From the NCBI RefSeq assembly GCF_004571195.1, contig NZ_CP038271.1, forward strand, positions 620,001 to 684,000: 64,000 bases of DNA. The letters run 5' to 3'. The notes under the pieces were generated by a model. The model was not told the DNA's origin. It saw only the letters and a list, made by a program, of their open reading frames with translations, and ran no database searches. Origin of the DNA: Legionella geestiana. Its GTDB lineage: Bacteria; Pseudomonadota; Gammaproteobacteria; Legionellales; Legionellaceae. A program made the position numbers and the translations under genes. Shown here piece by piece: positions 1 through 8,756 of the stretch. Numbering within the stretch: position 1 is the stretch's first letter; every line of letters starts with the position of its first letter.

Positions 1-23
1 CATCAAGGCGCACGCATTCACAC

Positions 24-644
24 TTACAGCGGGCACTCATTGGCCCAGATGCGCAGCATCGCGCCAGAAGCACCGCCATCGACGCCTCTGACTTCCCGCA
101 CTTCCGTGCCATGATTTTTCTGTTGTAAAGCGAGCAGCAGCGGCCCGAGGAGCAGCGCCGGGGTACCAGTATGGTCTGTCAGCGGATAGAGGCGCACTTC
201 TGGCGCAAGGCGCGCCAGTTCCAGAAGAATTGCCAGATGATAATCGAGATGATTCGGATGTACGTCTTGAAACAGTGAATGCGCTGTCAATACGCAGTCA
301 AACGAAAAATTCGTTTCAGGAAAAGGAAGTTCGCTTACCGCGCGGTAACGCCCCTCGCGAAGTCCGGTCGTAAAATCTGCAAGAAAGGTGCGAAGCCCCT
401 CACGGCGTGATTTGACATGGATGTTTTCAGCGGCACTGTTGATATACTCCCCAAGTGTGGAATGAGGCAGCGCGAACAGCGCATCCTGACTGAGCACCAC
501 CTGTCCTCGCGCAGTCTGCTCGGCATTAAAAGCCGTGGGCCCGCAGGCATGTTCGAGTATACGCCCTTTGAGTATTTCATCATCGACATCAAAGACTTCG
601 CGGTAATCCAGAATACCGCATCCCCAGAGTGCTCCCGCGTGCAT
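24..644 (-). CDS. Methyltransferase-like protein of unknown function
   Basis: The 206-residue product has traces of a class I SAM-dependent methyltransferase. ILEHACGPTAF resembles the glycine-rich motif I but is degenerate, and a later LPFPETNFSFDCVLTAHSLF segment resembles the LPF..xSFDxV..xxxL block of small-molecule methyltransferases. A GTG at 740 would lengthen the frame by 32 residues, but it lies inside the promoter and ribosome-binding region of the divergent gene at 745. I chose the ATG at 644 because GGCAGGAG sits just upstream of it. The substrate is unknown, and the degenerate motif I leaves open whether it still binds SAM. The gene is divergent from the leucine-degradation cluster, so it could share its promoter region, but nothing in the sequence links it to that pathway. 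Confidence 0.7.
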   Translation of the reverse strand: MHAGALWGCGILDYREVFDVDDEILKGRILEHACGPTAFNAEQTARGQVVLSQDALFALPHSTLGEYINSAAENIHVKSRREGLRTFLADFTTGLREGRYRAVSELPFPETNFSFDCVLTAHSLFQDVHPNHLDYHLAILLELARLAPEVRLYPLTDHTGTPALLLGPLLLALQQKNHGTEVREVRGVDGGASGAMLRIWANECPL

Positions 645-680
645 AAGCACTACTCCTGCCCGTGCATCTGCAAAATGCAG

Positions 681-708
681 TTGCAACTTCGTTTTGATTG
701 GGTATAGT
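681..708 (+). promoter_or_regulatory. Putative sigma-70 promoter of the leucine-degradation cluster
   Basis: TTGCAA at 681-686 and TATAGT at 703-708 are separated by 16 bp, about 36 bp upstream of the isovaleryl-CoA dehydrogenase start. The ribosome-binding site AGGAAGT follows at 731-737. No operator palindrome is evident. Prediction by eye only. Confidence 0.5.
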
Positions 709-744
709 CTAGCGTAATTTTCCAGGTTACAGGAAGTCACACAT

Positions 745-1905
745 ATGGTTAATCCTTCATACCCTTATCCTGATGAAACACTCATGCTCCTGCGTGACAG
801 CGTCCGGGCATTTGCAGCAGCGGAAATTGCGCCGATTGCCGCACAGATTGACCATGAAAACGCCTTCCCCCACGCATTGTGGTCAAAAATGGGAGAAATG
901 GGGCTGCTTGGCATTACGGTTGATGACGCCTATGGCGGTGCCGGCATGGGGTATCTTGCCCACGTCATTGCCATGGAAGAGATTTCACGCGCTTCAGCGT
1001 CCGTAGGACTCAGCTATGGCGCTCACTCTAACCTGTGTGTGAATCAGATTTACCTTAATGGCAATGAAGCGCAAAAGGCCCGCTACCTCCCGGCGCTGGT
1101 TCGGGGAGAGCACGTTGGCGCACTTGCCATGAGTGAGCCCAATGCCGGGTCGGATGTCGTCAGCATGCAGCTTCGGGCCACACGCACGCAGGATGGCTAT
1201 GTGCTGAACGGCACTAAAATGTGGATAACCAACGGCCCATCCGCCGATGTTTTGGTGGTATATGCCAAAACGGATACTCATGCAGGCGCCAAAGGCATTA
1301 CTGCATTCATCATAGAAAAAGGGTTCAGCGGTTTTCGCACCGCGCAAAAACTCGATAAGCTCGGCATGCGCGGCTCAGAAACGTGTGAACTGGTCTTTGA
1401 AGACTGCCATGTACCGGCAGAAAACGTCCTTGGTGAAGTCAATAACGGCGTGCGGGTACTGATGAGTGGCCTTGACTACGAGCGTACGGTGCTTGCTGCA
1501 GGCCCTGTTGGCATCATGCAGGCGTGCATGGATGTCGTGCTGCCCTACGTGCACGAACGTCGCCAGTTTGACCAGCCGATTGGTGAGTTTCAGCTCATAC
1601 AGGGCAAGCTCGCTGACATGTACACCGCCCTCTCGGCGTCACGAGCATGGCTCTACAGCGTGGCAGCACAATGCGACCGCGGTACGGTCGACCGTAAGGA
1701 TGCCGCCGGTATCATTTTGTTTACCGCTGAAAAAGCGACAGCGATGGCGCTGCAGACCATTCAGATTCTTGGCGGCAACGGCTACATCAACGAATATCCG
1801 GCAGGACGTCTGCTGCGTGATGCAAAGCTCTATGAAATCGGAGCCGGAACTTCTGAAATCCGGCGCATGCTGATAGGGCGAGAACTGTTTAAAGAAACCG
1901 CGTAA
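745..1905 (+). CDS. liuA: Isovaleryl-CoA dehydrogenase
   Basis: A 386-residue acyl-CoA dehydrogenase that should oxidise isovaleryl-CoA to 3-methylcrotonyl-CoA, the first committed step of leucine degradation, with FAD and electron-transfer flavoprotein as acceptors. The fold signatures are clear: [11 protein letters not shown] around residue 128, KMWITNG around 158, and the C-terminal [12 protein letters not shown] block. The catalytic base in the isovaleryl-specific branch lies in a GLDxER segment, and Glu246 in [13 protein letters not shown] matches it; most other acyl-CoA dehydrogenases carry their base elsewhere. The length is typical. It is the first gene of an eight-gene same-strand cluster whose later members catalyse the next steps, which supports the substrate assignment. 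Confidence 0.95.
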   Translation: MVNPSYPYPDETLMLLRDSVRAFAAAEIAPIAAQIDHENAFPHALWSKMGEMGLLGITVDDAYGGAGMGYLAHVIAMEEISRASASVGLSYGAHSNLCVNQIYLNGNEAQKARYLPALVRGEHVGALAMSEPNAGSDVVSMQLRATRTQDGYVLNGTKMWITNGPSADVLVVYAKTDTHAGAKGITAFIIEKGFSGFRTAQKLDKLGMRGSETCELVFEDCHVPAENVLGEVNNGVRVLMSGLDYERTVLAAGPVGIMQACMDVVLPYVHERRQFDQPIGEFQLIQGKLADMYTALSASRAWLYSVAAQCDRGTVDRKDAAGIILFTAEKATAMALQTIQILGGNGYINEYPAGRLLRDAKLYEIGAGTSEIRRMLIGRELFKETA

Positions 1906-1919
1906 AGGGGGAGAGGCGC

Positions 1920-3104
1920 ATGGAACGTGATGACGTGGTAATTGTTGGTGCAAAACGCACGCCGATGGGCAATCTTCTGGGAAGTCTCGCTCCCCTGACG
2001 GCCCCTGAGCTTGGCGCATTTGCAAACCGCGCGGCCATTGCCGAAGCAGGCATTGACCCCCGTGAGATTGATGAGGTGATAACAGGCTGCGTACTGCAGG
2101 CCGGCATTGGCCAGGCACCGGCGCGCCAGGCATCGCTTGGTGCCGGCATTCCCGACAGCGCAGGCGCCACCACCCTCAATAAAATGTGCGGCTCCGGCAT
2201 GAAAGCCGTCATGACCGCGCACGACCTGATTGTTGCGGGCAGTGCGAATATCGTACTGGCCGGCGGGATGGAAAGCATGAGCAATGCTCCCTACCTCCTT
2301 GCCAAAGCACGCGCCGGCTATAGGCTGGGTCATGGTGAACTGAAAGATCACCTCTTTCTCGATGGCCTTGAAGATGCCTACGAGCCCGGACGCCTCATGG
2401 GGGTTTATGCTGAAGACACCGCAAGCCACTTTGGATTTACCCGCGCCGAACAGGACGCCTTTGCCGAGCGCTCCATGAAGTCCGCACTCCTCGCGCAGGA
2501 AAATGGTGCGTTTGCCGCCGAACTGGTTCCGGTGACCATCGCCGGGCGCAAGGGCGACACCCTTGTTGACCGCGATGAAAGCCCCGATGTGGCAAAACTT
2601 GCAAAAATCGCACAGCTGCGCCCGGCCTTCAAGCCAGATGGTACCGTTACCGCCGCCAATTCCAGCAGTATCTCTGATGGCGCGGCAAGCCTTGTCCTGA
2701 TGCGGGCATCTGAAGCCCGCGCGCGCGGGCTGCGACCGCTGGCACGCATCGTGGCTCAGGCAAGCCACGCACAGGAGCCGCGCTGGTTTACGACAGCTCC
2801 CGTTGACGCCATTCGTAAAGTGATGGCGCGCGCTGACTGGACACTCGACACGGTTGACCTTTTTGAAATCAATGAAGCATTTGCTGTTGTCGCCATGGCC
2901 GCCATCCGCGAACTGTCCCTTGACATCAACCGTGTTAACATTCATGGTGGCGCCTGTGCGCTTGGGCACCCTATAGGCGCAAGTGGAGCGCGTATTCTTG
3001 TTACCCTCATTCGCTCCCTTGAGCGTCAGCATCTGAAACGCGGGGTCGCCGCACTCTGTATCGGTGGAGGAGAGGCAACCGCAATTGCTGTGGAACGTTT
3101 ATAA
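1920..3104 (+). CDS. atoB: Acetyl-CoA C-acetyltransferase (thiolase)
   Basis: A 394-residue thiolase II family enzyme that interconverts acetoacetyl-CoA plus CoA and two acetyl-CoA. The acyl-accepting cysteine is Cys90 in NKMCGSGMKAV. The C-terminal catalytic pair is His350 in GGACALGHPIGASGAR and Cys380 in LCIGGGEATA. It lies 14 bp after the dehydrogenase. With the HMG-CoA lyase and acetoacetyl-CoA synthetase of the same cluster it can complete conversion of leucine-derived acetoacetate to acetyl-CoA. It could equally serve polyhydroxybutyrate synthesis in the reverse direction; the sequence does not separate these roles. Confidence 0.93.
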   Translation: MERDDVVIVGAKRTPMGNLLGSLAPLTAPELGAFANRAAIAEAGIDPREIDEVITGCVLQAGIGQAPARQASLGAGIPDSAGATTLNKMCGSGMKAVMTAHDLIVAGSANIVLAGGMESMSNAPYLLAKARAGYRLGHGELKDHLFLDGLEDAYEPGRLMGVYAEDTASHFGFTRAEQDAFAERSMKSALLAQENGAFAAELVPVTIAGRKGDTLVDRDESPDVAKLAKIAQLRPAFKPDGTVTAANSSSISDGAASLVLMRASEARARGLRPLARIVAQASHAQEPRWFTTAPVDAIRKVMARADWTLDTVDLFEINEAFAVVAMAAIRELSLDINRVNIHGGACALGHPIGASGARILVTLIRSLERQHLKRGVAALCIGGGEATAIAVERL

Positions 3105-3119
3105 AGGACAGGGATAATC

Positions 3120-3434
3120 ATGTTAAAACAAGGCCTTTTCTATCTGTTGTTGAGTCTGCTTGCCGTTGTATTTTCCCGCTACGGCCATATGGTGGTCATC
3201 GGGGTCGATATGCTCTTTACGACCGTTAACGGCTGGCTTGCCATGGTCTTCAGCAGTGGTTACATCGGTGAGACCGTGCGCAAGGTACTTGTGCTGGCAG
3301 GTCTTCCAGTAGCCATTACCGCCGTTCCGGCACTGATTTACCGCCTCGTCAAGGGTTCGACCATGCCATGGTTTTTTGAAATAACCTGGATGGTGTGGCT
3401 GATTGTGGCATTGTCGAATGTAATGATTCGTTAA
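3120..3434 (+). CDS. Small conserved-looking inner-membrane protein in the leucine cluster
   Basis: A 104-residue hydrophobic protein. I read about three membrane segments: residues 4-19, 50-71 and 84-100, with a basic loop YRLVKG between the last two. There is no signal-peptide cleavage motif, no cysteine pair and no recognisable catalytic residue. It starts 15 bp after the thiolase stop, behind AAAGGACAGGG, and ends 9 bp before the carboxylase beta subunit, so it is very probably co-transcribed and real. I do not recognise the family. Its place between catabolic enzymes hints at an accessory or transport role, but that is only context. Confidence 0.8.
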   Translation: MLKQGLFYLLLSLLAVVFSRYGHMVVIGVDMLFTTVNGWLAMVFSSGYIGETVRKVLVLAGLPVAITAVPALIYRLVKGSTMPWFFEITWMVWLIVALSNVMIR

Positions 3435-3443
3435 GGAAGTGGT

Positions 3444-5051
3444 ATGTCGAGGATTTTAAGCCAAATCAACCCGGCTTCTCAGGATTTCAAACACAATGAA
3501 GCAAGTATGCGTGCGCTGCTCGACACCATTGATGCCGCGCTCAATACGGTGTATCAGGGCGGAGATGAAAAGGCGCGCGAACGCCATCGCCGCCACGGTA
3601 AACTGCTTGCACGTGAGCGCCTTGAGCATCTGCTCGACCCCGGAAGTCCGTTCCTCGAGCTTTCGCCACTGGCTGCATGGAAAGTGTATGAAGACACGGT
3701 GCCCGCTGCCGGCCTCATCACCGGAATTGGCCGCGTCAATGGCACGGAGTGCATGCTGGTCATCAACGATGCCACTGTTAAAGGCGGAACGTATTACCCG
3801 CTCACGGTAAAAAAACACCTGCGCGCTCAGGAAATAGCCCGCCAGAATCACCTGCCCTGCATCTACCTCGTGGATTCCGGCGGCGCTTTTTTGCCACGTC
3901 AGGATGAAGTCTTTCCAGACCGAGACCATTTCGGGCGTATTTTTTTCAACCAGGCTCAACTGTCGGCGATGAACATTCCGCAGATAGCCGTGGTTATGGG
4001 TTCGTGCACCGCCGGTGGCGCGTATGTACCTGCCATGGCCGATGAATCGGTGATGGTAAAAAATCAGGCCACCATTTTTCTGGGCGGTCCCCCGCTTGTT
4101 AAGGCCGCAACCGGCGAAGAGGTCAGCGCTGAAGACCTCGGAGGTGCTGCTGTCCATTGCACCCGTTCTGGTGTTGCTGACCACATGGCCGAGAATGATG
4201 CGCATGCCTTACAGATTGCCCGTACACTGATAGGGCATCTTAACCGCAAAAAACCTGAAACGGTGTTGATGCGTGAATCCCTTGAGCCCCTTTATCCGGC
4301 TGAACAGATGAACGGCATCGTACCGGCCGACCCGCGCAAGCCCTTTGACGTGCGTGAAATTATCGCCCGTATTGTCGATGGCTCGGTGCTGGATGAATTC
4401 AAGGCGCTGTACGGCAGCACACTGGTCTGTGGATTCGCACACCTCTTTGGATATCCAGTCGGCATCATCGCCAACAACGGCATTCTCTTTTCGGAAAGCG
4501 CACAAAAAGGCGCACACTTTATCGAACTGTGCTGCCAGCGCGGTATCCCGCTGATTTTTCTACAAAACATTACAGGCTTTATGGTGGGCAGCCGATACGA
4601 ATCTGAAGGTATTGCCAAACACGGCGCGAAGCTTGTGATGGCCGTTGCCAACGCCCGCGTCCCCAAGCTCACCGTGATTGTCGGCGGCAGTTTTGGAGCT
4701 GGAAACTATGCCATGTGCGGGCGCGCTTACGATCCCCGCTTTCTCTGGACCTGGCCTAATGCGCGCATTTCCGTCATGGGGGGAGAGCAGGCAGCCAACG
4801 TCATGGCCCAAATTCAGCGCGACAAATTCGCAAAACACGGAACTGAGTGGCCGCTTGAGGAAGAAGCGCGTTTTAAGGACACGCTCCGGGCGCAGTATGA
4901 GCATCAGGGGAATCCGTATTACGCCAGCGCAAGGCTCTGGGATGATGGGGTTATCGCCCCACACACCACGCGAACCGTGCTCGGACTTAGTCTGTCTGCC
5001 GCTCTAAATGCTCCAATTGAGCCCACGCACTTTGGCGTATTTCGCATGTAA
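3444..5051 (+). CDS. liuB: Methylcrotonyl-CoA carboxylase, carboxyltransferase (beta) subunit
   Basis: A 535-residue carboxyltransferase that moves CO2 from carboxybiotin to 3-methylcrotonyl-CoA, giving 3-methylglutaconyl-CoA. It has the two crotonase-like halves of this family: an N-terminal half with [20 protein letters not shown] and [13 protein letters not shown], and a C-terminal half with [30 protein letters not shown] and [12 protein letters not shown]. The tail HFGVFRM is typical of MCC beta subunits rather than propionyl-CoA carboxylase. The partner biotin subunit is at 5865-7835, with only the hydratase gene between, which is a known arrangement of liu clusters. Confidence 0.95.
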   Translation: MSRILSQINPASQDFKHNEASMRALLDTIDAALNTVYQGGDEKARERHRRHGKLLARERLEHLLDPGSPFLELSPLAAWKVYEDTVPAAGLITGIGRVNGTECMLVINDATVKGGTYYPLTVKKHLRAQEIARQNHLPCIYLVDSGGAFLPRQDEVFPDRDHFGRIFFNQAQLSAMNIPQIAVVMGSCTAGGAYVPAMADESVMVKNQATIFLGGPPLVKAATGEEVSAEDLGGAAVHCTRSGVADHMAENDAHALQIARTLIGHLNRKKPETVLMRESLEPLYPAEQMNGIVPADPRKPFDVREIIARIVDGSVLDEFKALYGSTLVCGFAHLFGYPVGIIANNGILFSESAQKGAHFIELCCQRGIPLIFLQNITGFMVGSRYESEGIAKHGAKLVMAVANARVPKLTVIVGGSFGAGNYAMCGRAYDPRFLWTWPNARISVMGGEQAANVMAQIQRDKFAKHGTEWPLEEEARFKDTLRAQYEHQGNPYYASARLWDDGVIAPHTTRTVLGLSLSAALNAPIEPTHFGVFRM

Positions 5052-5076
5052 AGCGCTGTAACAGGGAGATTTTTTG

Positions 5077-5862
5077 GTGAACGATGACCTTGTTTGTGAG
5101 CAGATTCAGAACATTCGCTGCATCGCACTGAATCGTACGCAAAAGCACAATGCCTTTGATGACACGCTGCTTCTCGGCCTTCAGGCTGCCCTTGAGAGTG
5201 CCATCGCCTGTCCAGAGACCCGCGTCATCGTGCTCGGCGCCAATGGCACGCACTTCAGCGCGGGTGCCGACCTCGCATGGATGCAGCGCATGACCAACTT
5301 CAGCGAAGCGGAAAACCTCGCTGATGCACGGGTGCTCGCGCGCGTCATGCATACGCTCTATCACAGCCCCAAACCCACTCTGGCTAAAGTGCAGGGCAGC
5401 GCCTTTGGCGGCGGGGTCGGCCTTATTGCCGCCTGCGACATGGCCATCGCCAGTGAAACCGCGAGTTTTTGTTTTTCAGAAACACGCCTCGGTCTTATTC
5501 CTGCTGTCATCAGCCCCTATGTAATTGAAGCCATGGGCGCACGGCAAGCGCGGCGTCTTTTTATGAGTGCTGAGCGCTTTAGCGCACAGGAAGCACTGAC
5601 TCTTGGCCTGCTCTGCCGCATGGTGGATGCATCAAAGCTTGATACAGTCACCATGGAGCTTGCAGAAACGCTCGCCCGCAATGCGCCAAATGCCGTTGCA
5701 GCCTGCAAACAGCTGGTTTCTGATGTGGCCAACCGCCCCATTGATGAGGGCATTCTTGAACTAACCGCGCGTAAAATCGCCCAAACGCGTGTCAGCGCCG
5801 AAGGCCAGGAGGGGCTGCGTGCCTTTCTTGCAAAGCGGGCACCGGACTGGAGCAAGGGGTAA
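5077..5862 (+). CDS. liuC: Methylglutaconyl-CoA hydratase (enoyl-CoA hydratase family)
   Basis: A crotonase-fold protein of 261 residues that should hydrate 3-methylglutaconyl-CoA to HMG-CoA. It shows the oxyanion-hole strand HFSAGADLAWM near residue 67 and the second block VQGSAFGGGVGLIAACDMAIA near residue 107, then SETRLGLIPAVISPYV. The specific substrate is inferred from its position between the two methylcrotonyl-CoA carboxylase subunits; sequence alone gives only the superfamily. The start is a GTG at 5077, 8 nt after GGGAG at 5064-5068. An in-frame TTG one codon upstream would sit too close to that site. Confidence 0.9.
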   Translation: MNDDLVCEQIQNIRCIALNRTQKHNAFDDTLLLGLQAALESAIACPETRVIVLGANGTHFSAGADLAWMQRMTNFSEAENLADARVLARVMHTLYHSPKPTLAKVQGSAFGGGVGLIAACDMAIASETASFCFSETRLGLIPAVISPYVIEAMGARQARRLFMSAERFSAQEALTLGLLCRMVDASKLDTVTMELAETLARNAPNAVAACKQLVSDVANRPIDEGILELTARKIAQTRVSAEGQEGLRAFLAKRAPDWSKG

Positions 5863-5864
5863 AT

Positions 5865-7835
5865 ATGTTTAAACGGGTATTGATTGCCAACCGCGGTGAA
5901 ATTGCCTGCCGCATCATTAAAACACTGCGCCGCCTCGGCATTGAATCGGTTGCCGTGTATTCAACGGCAGATGCAGACAGTGAGCATGTGCGTCTCGCGG
6001 ACGAAGCCTTTTGTATCGGCGAGCCACGAGCGCTTTCCAGTTATCTGAATATCGATGTTCTGGTGGAAACTGCGGTAAAAGCCCGTGTGTGCGCCATTCA
6101 TCCAGGCTATGGTTTTCTCTCGGAAAACCCGCGCTTTGTGAAAGCAGTGACGGAAAAAGGCATTGTTTTCATTGGCCCTTCGGTTGCCGCGATGGAGGCC
6201 ATGGGTTCCAAACAGACCGCCAAGCAGATTCTTGAGGGAACGGGCGTGCCGCTGACGCCGGGCTACCATGGTAAAAATCAGGAGGATGCCACACTCTTTG
6301 AGGCAGCCAGAAACATTGGCTTTCCAGTCCTCTTGAAGGCGGCTGCCGGTGGTGGCGGCAAAGGCATGCGCGCGGTACACGCGCCTGAAGAATTCTCTGC
6401 TGCACTCGAGGGCGCGCGCCGTGAGTCTCGGGCGGCATTTGGCGATGACACCATGCTCATCGAGAAGCTCATCCAGAATCCTCGCCACGTTGAAATCCAG
6501 ATAATGGCCGATAACCACGGTAACGTGGTTCACCTTTTTGAGCGCGACTGCTCCATTCAACGCCGTCACCAGAAAATTATCGAGGAGGCACCCGCCCCGG
6601 GCCTTCCCGATGCCCTGCGGGAAGGCCTCGCCAAAGCCGCCTGCACCGTTGCCCGCACCATTGATTACCGCGGAGCCGGAACAGTTGAGTTTCTGGTGGA
6701 TGCCGACTTTGGGTTTTATTTTATGGAGGTCAACACGCGCCTTCAGGTCGAGCACCCGGTGACAGAAATGATTACCGGCTTTGATTTGGTAGAGTGGCAG
6801 CTTCGCATTGCCGCAAACGAACCACTGCCGGCAACACAGGATGCCATTCGCGCACATGGACACGCTGTGGAATGCCGCATCTGTGCTGAAGACCCCCGCG
6901 AAAACTTCCTGCCTTCAACGGGAGTTGTGCATTTCTTGAAAATACCAGAAGGGACTGGCATTCGCCTTGATTCAGGCATCGTCAAAGGCTCGACTATCAG
7001 CCAGTATTACGACCCCATGTTCGCAAAGCTTATTGCCCATGGCAGAAACCGGGAAGAAGCCATAGCCCGACTCACACGTGCGCTGGCTGATTTTCATGTA
7101 GGCGGCGTGCGCACCAATATTGCATTTGTAGAGCGCATCCTAAAACATCCAGTATTTGCAAATGCACAGCATGACACGCATTTTTTGAGCGAAAATACCG
7201 TATCCCTTGAGGCACCCAATACAAACACCCTGCTCTTTGCAACCGCCACCGCCGATTATTTACAGCTTCAATCAGGCCTCAGCCCGCTGGCACAGTCAGG
7301 ATTTGGCTGGCACATGGGGCGCCATCGCCGCTGGCCTGCCCGCTACCAGCTCGCGGATGGCATATATGAAGTGCAGATAACCCCGCAATCGCCTGACACT
7401 CTCGTACTTGAAACCACTGAGTCGCGTCATGTGCTTAAGGGACTCCTGAAAAGCGATATCCTCTACCTTGACGTTGATGGGGAGCGAATAAAACTGCCAT
7501 TTGAGCGTCATGCGCATCAGTGGACATTCTATACCCCCGATGGCCCCGGAACCACAAGCCGCGCACAGTGGGCATCTGCCGAACAGGAGGCCGCAGAGGC
7601 TGAACTGACCGCTCCGATGCCGTCAACCGTTGTTGCCATCCTTAAAAACATTGGCGATACGGTCAGTAAGGGCGAGCGTCTCATGGTGCTTGAAGCCATG
7701 AAAATGGAGCACACTCTGTATGCCCCGCGCGGCGGCCGTGTCACGGCCATTTATTTCGCGGTAGGTGCGCAGGTCAGTGAAGGCGTAGAATTGCTGGCGC
7801 TGGAAGAGGCGGCGGATGACAGCTTGGAAGGATAA
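5865..7835 (+). CDS. liuD: Methylcrotonyl-CoA carboxylase, biotin-containing (alpha) subunit
   Basis: A 656-residue subunit with three parts. The N-terminal biotin carboxylase covers about residues 1-450, with RVLIANRGEIACRII at the start, the glycine-rich ATP loop AAAGGGGKGMR, and EVNTRLQVEHPVTEM. A linker region follows. The C-terminal biotinyl domain carries EAMKMEH, with the biotinylated lysine at about Lys613. It carboxylates its own biotin with ATP and bicarbonate, then feeds the beta subunit at 3444-5051. It starts 2 bp after the hydratase and ends 2 bp before HMG-CoA lyase, so translation is likely coupled. Confidence 0.95.
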   Translation: MFKRVLIANRGEIACRIIKTLRRLGIESVAVYSTADADSEHVRLADEAFCIGEPRALSSYLNIDVLVETAVKARVCAIHPGYGFLSENPRFVKAVTEKGIVFIGPSVAAMEAMGSKQTAKQILEGTGVPLTPGYHGKNQEDATLFEAARNIGFPVLLKAAAGGGGKGMRAVHAPEEFSAALEGARRESRAAFGDDTMLIEKLIQNPRHVEIQIMADNHGNVVHLFERDCSIQRRHQKIIEEAPAPGLPDALREGLAKAACTVARTIDYRGAGTVEFLVDADFGFYFMEVNTRLQVEHPVTEMITGFDLVEWQLRIAANEPLPATQDAIRAHGHAVECRICAEDPRENFLPSTGVVHFLKIPEGTGIRLDSGIVKGSTISQYYDPMFAKLIAHGRNREEAIARLTRALADFHVGGVRTNIAFVERILKHPVFANAQHDTHFLSENTVSLEAPNTNTLLFATATADYLQLQSGLSPLAQSGFGWHMGRHRRWPARYQLADGIYEVQITPQSPDTLVLETTESRHVLKGLLKSDILYLDVDGERIKLPFERHAHQWTFYTPDGPGTTSRAQWASAEQEAAEAELTAPMPSTVVAILKNIGDTVSKGERLMVLEAMKMEHTLYAPRGGRVTAIYFAVGAQVSEGVELLALEEAADDSLEG

Positions 7836-7837
7836 GC

Positions 7838-8743
7838 ATGAACAACCCAAAGGAAGTCACTCTGATTGAGGTGGGGCCACGTGACGGGTTGCAGAATGAA
7901 TCCGCCTTTGTGCCGACAGCCGCCAAGGTGGCACTCATTAATGCCCTCAGTCACAGCGGGCTTAAAAACATTGAAGTCACAAGCTTTGTATCCCCTAAAG
8001 CCATTCCGCAGCTTGCCGATGGCGAGACCGTACTGGCTGAGATTGAGCGCGTGTCGGGTGTACACTATTCAGCGCTCGTGCCTAATGAGGCCGGGATGCT
8101 GCGTGCACTGGCTGCGGGCGTTGAAAACATCGCCATTTTTACTGCCGCAAGCGAGCAGTTTAATCAGCGCAATATCCGCTGCTCGATTGCCGAGAGCATT
8201 GAGCGTTTCCGCCCGGTGATGGCACTTGCCAATGCGCACGGCGTCAGGGTGCGAGCCTACGTTTCCTGTGTGCTGGGCTGTCCTTATGAAGGCGAAATTA
8301 AACCCGCAAAAGTGGCTGAAGTAACCGCCATGCTGCTCGAACTTGGAGCGGGCGAAATCAGTCTTGGTGATACCATTGGTGTCGGCACACCGCGCCAGAC
8401 TGAAGCACTTTTAAAAACCATGGCCCATGTTCTGCCGGCACACCAGCTTGCCATGCATTTTCATGACACCTACGGGCAGGCGGTTGCGAATGTGTCAACC
8501 TCGCTTGACTGTGGCATCCGTCGCTTTGACAGCGCGGTCGCGGGCCTCGGAGGCTGCCCGTACGCGCGCGGCGCAAGCGGTAATGTTGCCACGGAAGACC
8601 TGCTCTACCTCATGCATGGCCTCGGCATGGAAACCGGTGTGGACATCTACCAGGTTGTTTCGGCTGGAGACGCTATTTGCCGCGTGCTTCAACGCAAAAA
8701 CCAGTCAAAAGTCGCCAACGCTCTGTTGGCAAATCCCTCTTAG
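7838..8743 (+). CDS. mvaB: Hydroxymethylglutaryl-CoA lyase
   Basis: A 301-residue TIM-barrel lyase that splits HMG-CoA to acetyl-CoA and acetoacetate, the last step of leucine breakdown. The N-terminal EVGPRDGLQNE is the family signature and contains the catalytic arginine and metal-binding aspartate. HFHDTYGQA supplies the metal-binding histidines. GLGGCPYARGASGN is the C-terminal signature loop with the active-site cysteine. Length and motif order are normal for the bacterial enzyme, called LiuE in Pseudomonas. Confidence 0.95.
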   Translation: MNNPKEVTLIEVGPRDGLQNESAFVPTAAKVALINALSHSGLKNIEVTSFVSPKAIPQLADGETVLAEIERVSGVHYSALVPNEAGMLRALAAGVENIAIFTAASEQFNQRNIRCSIAESIERFRPVMALANAHGVRVRAYVSCVLGCPYEGEIKPAKVAEVTAMLLELGAGEISLGDTIGVGTPRQTEALLKTMAHVLPAHQLAMHFHDTYGQAVANVSTSLDCGIRRFDSAVAGLGGCPYARGASGNVATEDLLYLMHGLGMETGVDIYQVVSAGDAICRVLQRKNQSKVANALLANPS

Positions 8744-8756
8744 CACGGAGCCAAAC

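Noticed and set aside
1830-3032. 400-codon minus-strand frame opposite the thiolase
   Set aside because: Antisense shadow of a well-supported gene; no family resemblance.
8427-8756. 330-nt upstream extension of acetoacetyl-CoA synthetase
   Set aside because: It overlaps the HMG-CoA lyase coding sequence in another frame, and a good start with ribosome-binding site is at 8757.
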